Source: Caulobacter mirabilis (GTDB taxonomy: Bacteria; Pseudomonadota; Alphaproteobacteria; Caulobacterales; Caulobacteraceae). From it: DNA of 64,000 bases. The notes beneath the pieces were generated by a model. The model had not been told where the DNA came from and did no database searches. It saw nothing but the letters and a program-made list of their open reading frames with translations. Where the stretch lies: assembly GCF_002749615.1 (NCBI RefSeq), contig NZ_CP024201.1, positions 3,949,001-4,013,000 on the forward strand, read 5' to 3'. Below are positions 36,360 through 43,844 of this stretch, one piece after another (position 1 is the stretch's first letter; each line of letters starts with the position of its first letter). The translations under genes were made by a program, and so were the position numbers.

Positions 36360-36926
36360 ATGCGCATCGTTTCGGGCGCCCTGCGCGGGCGCGGCATCGT
36401 CACCCCGCCCGGACAGGGCACGCGCCCCACCTCCGACCGGGCGCGACAGGCGGTGTTCAACATCCTGGAGCACGCCGCCTGGGCGCCGGAGCTGCAGGGC
36501 GCGCGGGTGATCGACCTGTTCGCGGGCTCGGGCGCGCTCGGCTTCGAGGCGATCTCGCGCGGGGCCGCCTTCTGCCTGTTCGTGGAGACCGACGACGCGG
36601 CGCGCGGGGCGATCCGCGAGAACATCGACGCCTTCGGCCTGTTCGGCGCCACCCGCATCCATCGCCGTGACGCCACCGACCTGGGCCCCCGCCCGGCCAG
36701 CGCCGGCGCGCCGTTCGACCTCGCCCTGCTCGATCCGCCCTACGCCCGCGGCCTGGGCGAGAAGGCCCTGCAGGGCCTGGCCGAGGGCGGCTGGCTGACG
36801 CCGGGCGCGATCGCGATGTTCGAGCGCGGCAGCGACGAGCCCGATGTCGAGCCGGTCGGCTTCGAGGTCCTGGACGCACGCGACTACGGCGCCGCGCGCG
36901 TCCATTTCCTGCGCTACCGGGGCTGA
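36360..36926 (+). CDS. rsmD: 16S rRNA (guanine966-N2)-methyltransferase
   Basis: A 188-residue SAM-dependent enzyme that methylates G966 of 16S rRNA. It opens MRIVSGALRGRGIVTP and RPTSDRARQAVFNIL, has the SAM-binding IDLFAGSGALGFEAISRGA, and the catalytic LLDPPYARG. Length and motif order are those of RsmD. A GAGG site precedes the ATG. It is convergent with yjhX, 3 bases between stops. Confidence 0.95.
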   Translation: MRIVSGALRGRGIVTPPGQGTRPTSDRARQAVFNILEHAAWAPELQGARVIDLFAGSGALGFEAISRGAAFCLFVETDDAARGAIRENIDAFGLFGATRIHRRDATDLGPRPASAGAPFDLALLDPPYARGLGEKALQGLAEGGWLTPGAIAMFERGSDEPDVEPVGFEVLDARDYGAARVHFLRYRG

Positions 36927-36929
36927 CGA

Positions 36930-37208
36930 CTAGAGCCGCTTGGCCCCGACCCGGTTGTCGAGCTGCGACCGCAGGTTCAGCAGCCCGTCCCGCGTGATGC
37001 GATAGGGGCCGCCGTCCTTGCTGGCCACGAAGCGGCGCCGGCGCAGCGCCTTGAAGACCGCAAGGTCGCAGTCGGTCAGTCGCCAACCCTCGCGGGTCCA
37101 GCAGTCGGCGCCTACGAGGGCGCCGTCGTCTTCGTCGCGCACGAGTTCAATGCGTCCGCCCTGGGCGAGCGCGTGCAGCGTACGCTGCTGCGATTTGGAA
37201 ATGTTCAC
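36930..37208 (-). CDS. yjhX: YjhX family protein (UPF0386), putative toxin
   Basis: A 92-residue protein matching the YjhX/UPF0386 pattern: [20 protein letters not shown], a central [25 protein letters not shown], and RSQLDNR near the end. In E. coli YjhX is reported as the toxin of a YjhX-YjhQ pair, where YjhQ is a GNAT-like antitoxin. No GNAT lies beside this copy, so it is an orphan or has a housekeeping role. It starts at GTG with a weak ribosome site. An AT-rich region without clear genes follows upstream. Confidence 0.85.
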   Translation of the reverse strand: MNISKSQQRTLHALAQGGRIELVRDEDDGALVGADCWTREGWRLTDCDLAVFKALRRRRFVASKDGGPYRITRDGLLNLRSQLDNRVGAKRL

Positions 37209-37584
37209 TGGAAAAAGTCCGATATCGAGGCGTGAAACATCGCGCCTCCGCGAGGGCGGAAGCGTGGGGTTCAGCGGGCGCTCGAAACGTTCGGACTAGA
37301 ACAGTCCGATCGTCAGGCCCGAGCCTCGTTCACAAGGGGAAGCATGATGCCTCTTGGTTTGGACAGGGTCGTCTGTAGCCGCCGTCGACGGATTTCGCAA
37401 CCCGGCGCCATATCCGCCTGGATACTCTTCTATATTCTCGCCCTGAATAGCCAATTCGGCGATGTCATAAAAACGTCGCGCAATATAAGTCCTTGTACGG
37501 AACATACGACCGAGCGAGAGAAATCAGGATTCACTTTTGCTTAGAAATACCCGTGATGTCTGGCGCCGTGTTTTTGGAGGCGTC
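37209..37584. other. 376-base gap of lower GC content with no clear gene
   Basis: The segment between yjhX and the hybrid kinase contains two overlapping opposite frames (37344-37544 plus, 37296-37505 minus), neither with family features or a good ribosome site. From about 37400 to 37560 the base composition is clearly more AT-rich than the flanks. It should contain the kinase promoter and could be a remnant of an acquired element or a small RNA locus. Confidence 0.45.
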
Positions 37585-39192
37585 ATGGGTTCCGATCTGT
37601 CGAGTCTGGCCGTCAGGGCGCTGCCGGTGGGCCCGGACACGCCGGGCGGCGAGGTCTATCGACGCTTTCAGCAAGAACCGGATCTGCTCGCCCTGCCCGT
37701 GGTCGATGCGGACGGACGGCCGGTCGGCATCGTCGACCGCAACAGCTTCTTCCTGAGCATGGCGGCCGAGTACGGTCGCGCCCTCTACGCCCAACGCCCG
37801 ATCTCGATGCTGATGGACGGCGCGCCGCTGATCGCCGAAGGCGCCACCCTGGTGGCCGACTTCACGGGCGAGGTGCTGGACGAACGCCCGTCCGCCCTCA
37901 TGCATGGCTTCATCGTCGTCGAAGACGGCCTCTACCTCGGCGTCGGCGCGCTGCTGTCTCTGCTGCAGGCGACCAGCGCCGCCAACCGCGCCCACGCCGA
38001 GGAGATGACCCGCATCGCCGAGCGGCTGAACCAGGCCAAGGTCGAGGCCCAGGCCGCGCTGACCGCCAAGTCGCAGTTCCTGGCGGTGATGAGCCACGAA
38101 ATCCGCACCCCGCTGAACGGCGTGCTGGCCATCGCCGATATCCTGGACCGCAAGCTGACCCAGGCCGAGCTGAAGCCCTACGTCCACACCATCGTCGAGT
38201 CGGGCGAAACCCTGTTGCGGCTGCTGACCGACGCCCTGGACATCTCGCGCGCCGAGTCCGGCGTCATGGACCTGGCCGAGGACGGCTTCCACGTTCCGCA
38301 GCTTCTGGACGACCTCGACGGCCTATGGCGTCCGCGGGCGGAACAGAAGGGCCTGACGCTGCTGTTCTCCTACCGCGGCGACAACGAGCAGTGGGCGCTG
38401 GGCGATCTCATCCGCTTCAAGCAGGTGTTCAACAACCTGATCGGCAACGCCCTGAAATTCACTGACCGCGGCATGGTCGAGGTGTCGCTGACGGCCGAAC
38501 GCGACGGTCCCCATGTGCGGCTGACCGGCGATGTCCGCGACAGCGGCGTCGGCGTGCCGGACGATCGGCTGGAGAGCATCTTCAACCCCTTCTTCCAGAC
38601 CGAGACGGGCCGATCTCAGGGCGGCGCCGGCCTGGGCCTGTCGATCTGCCGCGAGATCGTGACCCGCATGGGCGGCGCCATCGAGGCGCGCAACAATCCC
38701 GGCCGCGGCGTGAGCTTCCGCTTCGACGTGGTGCTGTTCGACGTTCCGCCGGAGGCCCAGCCCGCCGAGACCCGCGAGGCGCCGTCCGAGTTCGAGCGTC
38801 CGCTGCGCATCCTCATCGCCGACGACAACGCCACCAACCGGATGGTCGCCGGCGCCCTGGTGGAAATGTTCGGCTGCACCAGCGACGCCGTCGCCGACGG
38901 CCTGGCCGCGGTCGAGGCGGCGCGCTCGGCGCTCTATGACCTGGTGCTGATGGACATCCGCATGCCGGAGATGGACGGCCTGGAGGCGACCCGGGCCATC
39001 CGCCGCCTGGACGGCCCCGCCGGCCAGGTCCCGATCCTGGCCCTGACGGCCAACGCCGACCCCTGGGACGCCGCCCAGTACATGGCCGAAGGCATGGACG
39101 GCGTGGTCGAGAAGCCCATCAAGGCCGACCTCCTGGCCGCCGCGATCGAGACCGCCGTCGCCGCGCGCGGCGACCGACGGGCCGCCGCCTGA
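37585..39192 (+). CDS. Hybrid sensor histidine kinase with N-terminal CBS-like domain
   Basis: A 535-residue cytosolic hybrid kinase. Residues 1-130 form a CBS-pair-like input (LPVVDADGRPVGIVDRNSFF, RPISMLMDG, GFIVVEDGLYLGVGALLSLL) of the type also found before GGDEF domains. A coiled linker leads to HisKA with His171 in AVMSHEIRTPLNG. The HATPase has NNLIGNALKF and GGAGLGLSIC. The receiver has ILIADDN and Asp457 in LVLMDIRMPEMDG. I chose the ATG at 37585, with GGAGG just upstream, over a TTG at 37537. It is an orphan without a nearby partner. Confidence 0.92.
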   Translation: MGSDLSSLAVRALPVGPDTPGGEVYRRFQQEPDLLALPVVDADGRPVGIVDRNSFFLSMAAEYGRALYAQRPISMLMDGAPLIAEGATLVADFTGEVLDERPSALMHGFIVVEDGLYLGVGALLSLLQATSAANRAHAEEMTRIAERLNQAKVEAQAALTAKSQFLAVMSHEIRTPLNGVLAIADILDRKLTQAELKPYVHTIVESGETLLRLLTDALDISRAESGVMDLAEDGFHVPQLLDDLDGLWRPRAEQKGLTLLFSYRGDNEQWALGDLIRFKQVFNNLIGNALKFTDRGMVEVSLTAERDGPHVRLTGDVRDSGVGVPDDRLESIFNPFFQTETGRSQGGAGLGLSICREIVTRMGGAIEARNNPGRGVSFRFDVVLFDVPPEAQPAETREAPSEFERPLRILIADDNATNRMVAGALVEMFGCTSDAVADGLAAVEAARSALYDLVLMDIRMPEMDGLEATRAIRRLDGPAGQVPILALTANADPWDAAQYMAEGMDGVVEKPIKADLLAAAIETAVAARGDRRAAA

Positions 39193-39259
39193 AGCAGGTC
39201 CTTGACCCTCACGCCGCGTGAGGCCTGATGCCCTCGTCCATCGACGAGGAGCGACGGTC

Positions 39260-40024
39260 TTGGGCCAGGAATGGACGGTGAAACAGGTGGCGCGGCTGTC
39301 GGGCGTTTCGGTCCGCACGCTGCACCACTATGACGCCATCGGCCTGCTCAAGCCCGCCCGCGTCGGCGAGAACGGCTATCGCCTGTACCGCCGCGAAGAG
39401 CTGCTGCGCCTGCAGCAGATTCTCTTCCATCGGGAGTTGGAGTTCCCGCTGGAGGCCATCGCCGCGGTGCTGAAGGCGCCGGACTTCGACCGGATCGCCG
39501 CCCTGCGCGGCCATCGGGCGAAGCTGGAGGCCCAGGCCCGGCGCTACGACCGCCTGCTCGCCACGCTGGACCGCACCCTCGCCGACCTTGAACAGGAGCG
39601 AGAGATGGACGCGAACAAACTCTACGAGGGCTTCGCCCCCGAGAAGCAGGGCGAGTACGAGGCCTGGCTGGTCGACCGCTACGGCGGCGACATGGCGGCC
39701 AGGATCGAGGCCTCGAAGGCGGCGGTGAAGGGCTGGACGCGGGCCGACTACGACGCCGTGAAAGCGGAAGGCGACGCCGTCAACGCCGGCCTGGCCAAGG
39801 CCATGGCCGACGGGCTGCCCGCCGACTCGGCGGCCGCCCAGGCCCTGGTCGCCCGACACCATGCCTGGGTCGGACGTTTCTGGACGCCGGACGCGACGGC
39901 CTACTCCGGCCTGGCGGACATGTACCAGGAGCATCCGGGCTTCCGCGCCCACTACGACAAGGTCGCGGAGGGGCTGGTCGACTACCTGGCCGAGGGGATG
40001 CGGGTGTTCGCGAAAACAGTCTGA
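39260..40024 (+). CDS. MerR-family regulator with TipAS antibiotic-recognition domain
   Basis: A 254-residue regulator. The N-terminal MerR DNA-binding domain is clear: WTVKQVARLSGVSVRTLHHYDAIGLLKPARVGENGYRLY. A coiled-coil dimer helix (about 75-115) and a TipAS domain (NKLYEGFAPEKQGEYEAW to the end) that binds peptide-type drugs follow. The TTG at 39260, with GAGGAG 8 bases upstream, fits the conserved N-terminus; a GTG at 39218 would add 14 residues. No efflux target is adjacent. Its stop codon overlaps the first base of the repeat that frames the DUF559 gene. Confidence 0.88.
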   Translation: MGQEWTVKQVARLSGVSVRTLHHYDAIGLLKPARVGENGYRLYRREELLRLQQILFHRELEFPLEAIAAVLKAPDFDRIAALRGHRAKLEAQARRYDRLLATLDRTLADLEQEREMDANKLYEGFAPEKQGEYEAWLVDRYGGDMAARIEASKAAVKGWTRADYDAVKAEGDAVNAGLAKAMADGLPADSAAAQALVARHHAWVGRFWTPDATAYSGLADMYQEHPGFRAHYDKVAEGLVDYLAEGMRVFAKTV

Positions 40025-40076
40025 ATCCTCTCCCTCTGGGAGAGGGGGACCACCCGAAGGGTGGTGGAGAGGGCCC
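40023..40076. repeat. Family C double hairpin, left boundary of the DUF559 cassette
   Basis: GAATCC, then hairpin 1 (CTCTCCC, TCT loop, GGGAGAG), then hairpin 2 (CCACCC, GAA loop, GGGTGG), then AGAGGGCCC. It is the inverted counterpart of 40503-40557. Stem bases differ between the two in compensating ways. Confidence 0.85.
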
Positions 40077-40125
40077 AACGACTTTCCGGTTGCGTCGCGC
40101 CAAGAGACACGCTCAACATGAACAA

Positions 40126-40503
40126 ATGGAGAACACGAGCGACACCGTCCGCAACCGGGCCAAGCGCCTCCGACGGACCATGGGCCTGTCGGAGCGCAGA
40201 CTGTGGCGGCTGTTGCGGGCCAATCAGCTGGATGGCCTGCACTTCCGGCGGCAGCACCCGCTGGGGCCGTTCTTCCTCGACTTCTATTGCCATGCGGCGC
40301 GGCTGGTGGTGGAGGTGGACGGCGGCGCACACAGTATTCCGGGCCGCAGCGAACAGGACCGGAAACGGGACCAGTGGCTGGATGAGCGGGGCGTTTCTAC
40401 GCTGAGATTGCCGGACCATCTGGTCGAGAACGACATCAACGGAGCGCTATTCGAGATCCGGCGTGCGATCACGACCCGACTCGGAACTACGGAACAGCCT
40501 TAG
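40126..40503 (+). CDS. DUF559 endonuclease-domain protein
   Basis: A 125-residue protein of the DUF559 family, with a Vsr/restriction-endonuclease-like fold. Visible are RAKRLRRTMGLSERRLWRLLR, FRRQHPLGPFFLDFYC (a catalytic Asp in the D-F-Y strand), LVVEVDGGAH (the E-x-D strand) and the final RRAI helix. I chose the ATG at 40126 (MENTSD). The gene is framed on both sides by matched inverted double-hairpin repeats, the right one starting at the last base of its stop codon. DNA nicking at such hairpins is a hypothesis; no activity is established for this protein. Confidence 0.85.
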   Translation: MENTSDTVRNRAKRLRRTMGLSERRLWRLLRANQLDGLHFRRQHPLGPFFLDFYCHAARLVVEVDGGAHSIPGRSEQDRKRDQWLDERGVSTLRLPDHLVENDINGALFEIRRAITTRLGTTEQP

Positions 40504-40557
40504 GCCCTCTCCACCATCCCTGCGGGATGGTCCCCCTCTCCCGTCGGGAGAGGATTC
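40503..40557. repeat. Family C double hairpin, right boundary of the DUF559 cassette
   Basis: The reverse complement of this unit aligns with 40023-40076 from GAATCC to the AGAGGGCC end. Hairpin 1 loop is GAC on the aligned strand. Hairpin 2 is CCATCCC/GGGATGG against CCACCC/GGGTGG on the left, a paired change that keeps the stem. Confidence 0.85.
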
Positions 40558-40567
40558 CGGATCTGCC

Positions 40568-42457
40568 TTACCGCCGCCCGAACAGCCGCTCGATATCGGC
40601 CAGCTTCAGCTCGACGTAGGTCGGGCGGCCGTGGTTGCACTGGCCGGAGTGGGGCGTGGCCTCCATCTCGCGGAGCAGGGCGTTCATCTCGGCGGCGTTC
40701 AGCCGCCGGCCGGCACGCACCGAGCCGTGGCAGGCCATGGTCGAGCAGACCTCCTCCAGCCGCTCCTTCAGCGCCAGCGCCTGGCCGTTCTCGCTGAGGT
40801 CGTCGGCGATGTCGCGCACCAGGCCGGCGGCGTCGGCCTCGCCCAGCAGGGCCGGCGTCTCGCGCACCAGCACCGCGCCCGGACCGAAGGGCTCGATGAC
40901 CAGGCCCAGGGCCGATAGCTCGTCCGCCTTGGCCAGCACCCGCTCCGCCTCGGCCGGGTCGAGCTCGACCACCTCGGGCAGCAGCAGCGTCTGGCGGACC
41001 ACGCCGCCCTCGTCCATCTCGCGTTTCATGCGCTCGTAGACCAGCCGCTCGTGGGCGGCGTGCTGGTCGACGATGACGATGCCGTCGCGGGTCTGGGCCA
41101 CGACATAGGTCTCGTGCACCTGGGCCCGCGCCGCGCCGAGTGGGAAGTCGACCGGGTCGAACACTGCTCCGGCGGTCGGCTGGGACGCGCCCTGGTCGAA
41201 GGCAGGCGCCCCCCAATCCTGGATGCTCTCCACCCGCGCGGTGGCCTCGTTCAGCCCGGGCAGGGTCATCGGCGCGGCGGGCCGGTAGCTCGGCGAGGGC
41301 TGCCAGCCGCCCGCCTGCCAGGCCGAGAAGCCGGCGGCCGACGGCCCGGGCTGATAGCCACCGCCGAACGACGGCGAACCGCCGCCCTCGGGACGGAAAC
41401 CGGCGAGAGCGGCCGAGGCGACGGTGGTCGAGGCCCGGTGCCCGGCGGCATGCAGGGCGTGCCGCAACGCGCCGACGATCAGGCCCCGGACCAGCGACGG
41501 ATCGCGGAACCGCACTTCCGCCTTGGCCGGATGGACGTTGACGTCGACATAGGTCGGGTCGAGCTCGACATAGAGCGCCGCCGTCGGATGCCGATCCCGC
41601 GCCAGATAGTCGGCGTAGGCGGCGCGCAGGGCCCCCTGCAGCAGGCGGTCGCGCACCGGGCGGCCGTTGACGAACAGGTACTGGTGGGCGGCGTTGCCGC
41701 GGCTGTAGGTCGGCAGCCCGGCGAACCCGGTCAGGCGCACGCCGTCGCGCTCCTGGTCGATCTGCAGGGCGTTGTCCTGGAACTCGCGGCCCAGCACCGC
41801 CGCCAGCCGCGCCAGCCGCCCCTCGGGCCCGGGATGCTCGGCCGACAGCCGCAGGGTGCGGCGTCCGTCCAGGTCCAGGGTGAAGGCCACGGCCTCGTGC
41901 GCCATGGCCTGGCGCTTCAGCTCCTCGGCGATGGCCATCTGTTCGGCGCGAGGCGACTTCATGAACTTCAGGCGCGCCGGGGTGGCGTAGAACAGGTCGC
42001 GCACCTCGATCCGGGCGCCGTGCTGGCCCGCGAAGGCGGCGGGACCGACCCCGCCCATCGCGCCGCCCTCAACCAGGATGGCATGGGCGTCGCCGCCCGC
42101 CCGGGGCCGGCTGGAGATCGACAGCCGGGCGACGGAACCGATCGATGGCAGCGCCTCGCCGCGGAAGCCCATGGTCGAGATGTTGAGCAGGTCCCAACTG
42201 CCGTCTTCCTGCGGCGCCAGCTTGCTGGTGGCGTGACGCTCGACGGCCAGCGCCAGTTCGTCGGCGGACAGGCCGCAGCCGTCGTCGGTGACCAGGATAC
42301 GGGTCAGGCCGCCGCCGTCGGCCTCGACCTCGATGCGGGTCGAGCCTGCGTCGAGCGAGTTCTCGACCAGCTCCTTGATCGCGCTGGCCGGGCGCTCGAC
42401 CACCTCGCCGGCGGCGATGCGGTTGACGGTCTCGGGGGGAAGACGACGGATGGGCAT
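40568..42457 (-). CDS. mutL: DNA mismatch repair protein MutL
   Basis: A 629-residue mismatch-repair ATPase. The N-terminal GHKL domain has [21 protein letters not shown] and [15 protein letters not shown]. The transducer domain follows ([29 protein letters not shown]). A Gly/Pro/Ala-rich linker covers about 345-435. The C-terminal domain carries the endonuclease motif [12 protein letters not shown] (DQHAxxExxxxE), [12 protein letters not shown] and QCNHGRPT, so this MutL should nick DNA itself, as expected where MutH is absent. It lies beside the DUF559 cassette but shares no operon with it. Confidence 0.97.
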   Translation of the reverse strand: MPIRRLPPETVNRIAAGEVVERPASAIKELVENSLDAGSTRIEVEADGGGLTRILVTDDGCGLSADELALAVERHATSKLAPQEDGSWDLLNISTMGFRGEALPSIGSVARLSISSRPRAGGDAHAILVEGGAMGGVGPAAFAGQHGARIEVRDLFYATPARLKFMKSPRAEQMAIAEELKRQAMAHEAVAFTLDLDGRRTLRLSAEHPGPEGRLARLAAVLGREFQDNALQIDQERDGVRLTGFAGLPTYSRGNAAHQYLFVNGRPVRDRLLQGALRAAYADYLARDRHPTAALYVELDPTYVDVNVHPAKAEVRFRDPSLVRGLIVGALRHALHAAGHRASTTVASAALAGFRPEGGGSPSFGGGYQPGPSAAGFSAWQAGGWQPSPSYRPAAPMTLPGLNEATARVESIQDWGAPAFDQGASQPTAGAVFDPVDFPLGAARAQVHETYVVAQTRDGIVIVDQHAAHERLVYERMKREMDEGGVVRQTLLLPEVVELDPAEAERVLAKADELSALGLVIEPFGPGAVLVRETPALLGEADAAGLVRDIADDLSENGQALALKERLEEVCSTMACHGSVRAGRRLNAAEMNALLREMEATPHSGQCNHGRPTYVELKLADIERLFGRR

Positions 42458-42527
42458 GGGATCAATGTAGGACGTTCGGGCGATTCCTGCTCCCCCGGCG
42501 GGAGAGAGCGACCGCCCAGAAACGCAA

Positions 42528-42587
42528 AACGGCCGAGCGCGGCGTCCGAAAGGCCCTCAGAGCCTCCATCCGCCGGCCTCGGCCGTT
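42528..42587 (-). terminator. Possible terminator of the ileS-lspA-bamF-like unit
   Basis: AACGGCCGAG (42528-42537) pairs perfectly with CTCGGCCGTT (42578-42587). On the minus strand the stem is followed by TTGCGTTTC. The 40-base loop has inner pairing. It lies 27 bases past the DUF3035 gene stop. Confidence 0.5.
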
Positions 42588-42613
42588 GTCGGTCCCGCGA
42601 AGGGGACGGGTCC

Positions 42614-43171
42614 TTACAGACCCGGCAGCTTGACCCAGTTCGACTTCTCGCGGGCGATGACCACCGGCTTGCCGCCGGTGACGCCCTTGAGTCGGGCCTC
42701 TTCGGCGGCGGCGTCGACCGGCGCCGGGGCCGAAGTCCCGTCGGCGGCGGGCGCCGGGGCGGTCGGCTGGTCCTTGCGCCAGAACATCACGCGGTCGGCG
42801 AAGCTCTTGTCCTTGTGGGCGATGTCGCCGAACTCGTCGTCGACGACGTAGCGGATCAGCGGATCGGACTTCTCGGCGCCCGAGCGGGCCGCCAGCAGGC
42901 GCTCGCCGTCCGAACGCTGGGCGGCGGCGGACTGGCCGATCAGCGCCGCGCGGGCGGCGCTCTCCGGCTGCAGTTCCTGCGGACGGGGCTCGCCCGGCGC
43001 CGGCGGACGCAGCGAGTAGTCGGGCGGCAGCACGAGCGGGGCCTTGGTCACGACACGGAACTCGTCCGGCGTCACCTTGGCGACGCCCAAGGCCTTGGCG
43101 GCCGACTGGCAACCGCCCAGACCGGCGGCGGCCGTCAACGCCAGGACGCACAGAACGCGAGAAGAGATCAT
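42614..43171 (-). CDS. DUF3035 lipoprotein (BamF-like)
   Basis: A 185-residue lipoprotein. The signal peptide ends with lipobox LGGC. The next segment, VTPDEFRVVTKAPLVLPPDYSLRPPAPGE, is the DUF3035 signature seen in the BAM-complex lipoprotein BamF of Caulobacter, so a role in outer-membrane protein assembly is likely. The N-terminal half is Pro/Ala-rich and probably extended. I chose the ATG at 43171. It lies downstream of lspA and ileS, a conserved alphaproteobacterial order. Confidence 0.85.
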   Translation of the reverse strand: MISSRVLCVLALTAAAGLGGCQSAAKALGVAKVTPDEFRVVTKAPLVLPPDYSLRPPAPGEPRPQELQPESAARAALIGQSAAAQRSDGERLLAARSGAEKSDPLIRYVVDDEFGDIAHKDKSFADRVMFWRKDQPTAPAPAADGTSAPAPVDAAAEEARLKGVTGGKPVVIAREKSNWVKLPGL

Positions 43172-43252
43172 CGAGCCTAGCTCCAACAGGCCGCCCCCGG
43201 CCTCAGACAGACGCCCTCGATACGCCAAAAGTTGGGCGCACGGCAACTTTGA

Positions 43253-43807
43253 TTAGCGTTTCTGGTCCTGCCGCACGCTGTCGATCAGCAGCAGCACGAC
43301 CCCGATAGTGATGCCGCTGTCGGCGACGTTGAACACCCAGGGGAACCAGAGGTCCTGGAAATCCAGGAAATCGGCGACGGCGCCCAGGCGCACGCGGTCG
43401 ATCAGATTGCCGATCGCACCGCCCATGACCAGGCCGATGGCGATTCCCAGCAGCGGCCGCTCGACCCGCCGGGCCCAGAAGCCCAGCGCGATCGCCACCG
43501 CCAGCGAGAAGGCCGACAGCGCCCACCGCACCCACTCCGCCTCGCCGCGGAACAGGCCGAAGCTGACGCCCTGGTTCCAGACCATGCTCAGGTTGAACGG
43601 ACCGAACACGGGGACCGTGCACGGCGTATAGAGCTCCGGTGACGGATGGAACGGCTCGCAGGCGCTCGGAAACACGCTGCCGAGGATCCAGAACTTGATC
43701 AGCTGGTCCGCCACGATCACCGCCAGGGCGATGGTGAAGGCGTTCGGTCCCTGCAGGGGCCGCGCCGCCGGCTTGGGCGGCGTCGCGTCGGGGCTGTCAG
43801 AACTCAA
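43253..43807 (-). CDS. lspA: Lipoprotein signal peptidase
   Basis: A 184-residue inner-membrane aspartyl protease that removes lipoprotein signal peptides. It has four transmembrane helices. The motifs IVADQLIKFW, NQGVSFGLF, GGAIGNLIDRVRLGAVADFLDF and FNVADSGITIG supply the two catalytic Asp residues. It starts at TTG 43807, with GGAGG upstream. A periplasmic loop between helices 1 and 2 (residues 45-70) is longer than usual and holds two Cys. It is directly downstream of ileS and upstream of its likely substrate gene, the BamF-like lipoprotein. Confidence 0.95.
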   Translation of the reverse strand: MSSDSPDATPPKPAARPLQGPNAFTIALAVIVADQLIKFWILGSVFPSACEPFHPSPELYTPCTVPVFGPFNLSMVWNQGVSFGLFRGEAEWVRWALSAFSLAVAIALGFWARRVERPLLGIAIGLVMGGAIGNLIDRVRLGAVADFLDFQDLWFPWVFNVADSGITIGVVLLLIDSVRQDQKR

Positions 43808-43844
43808 GCGGGCTGTCCTCCGTCGATCCGTCCGGACTTGGTTA

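Noticed and set aside
37296..37544. Two overlapping short frames on opposite strands between yjhX and the kinase
   Set aside because: Neither has a ribosome site or family resemblance; their length is within chance for this sequence.
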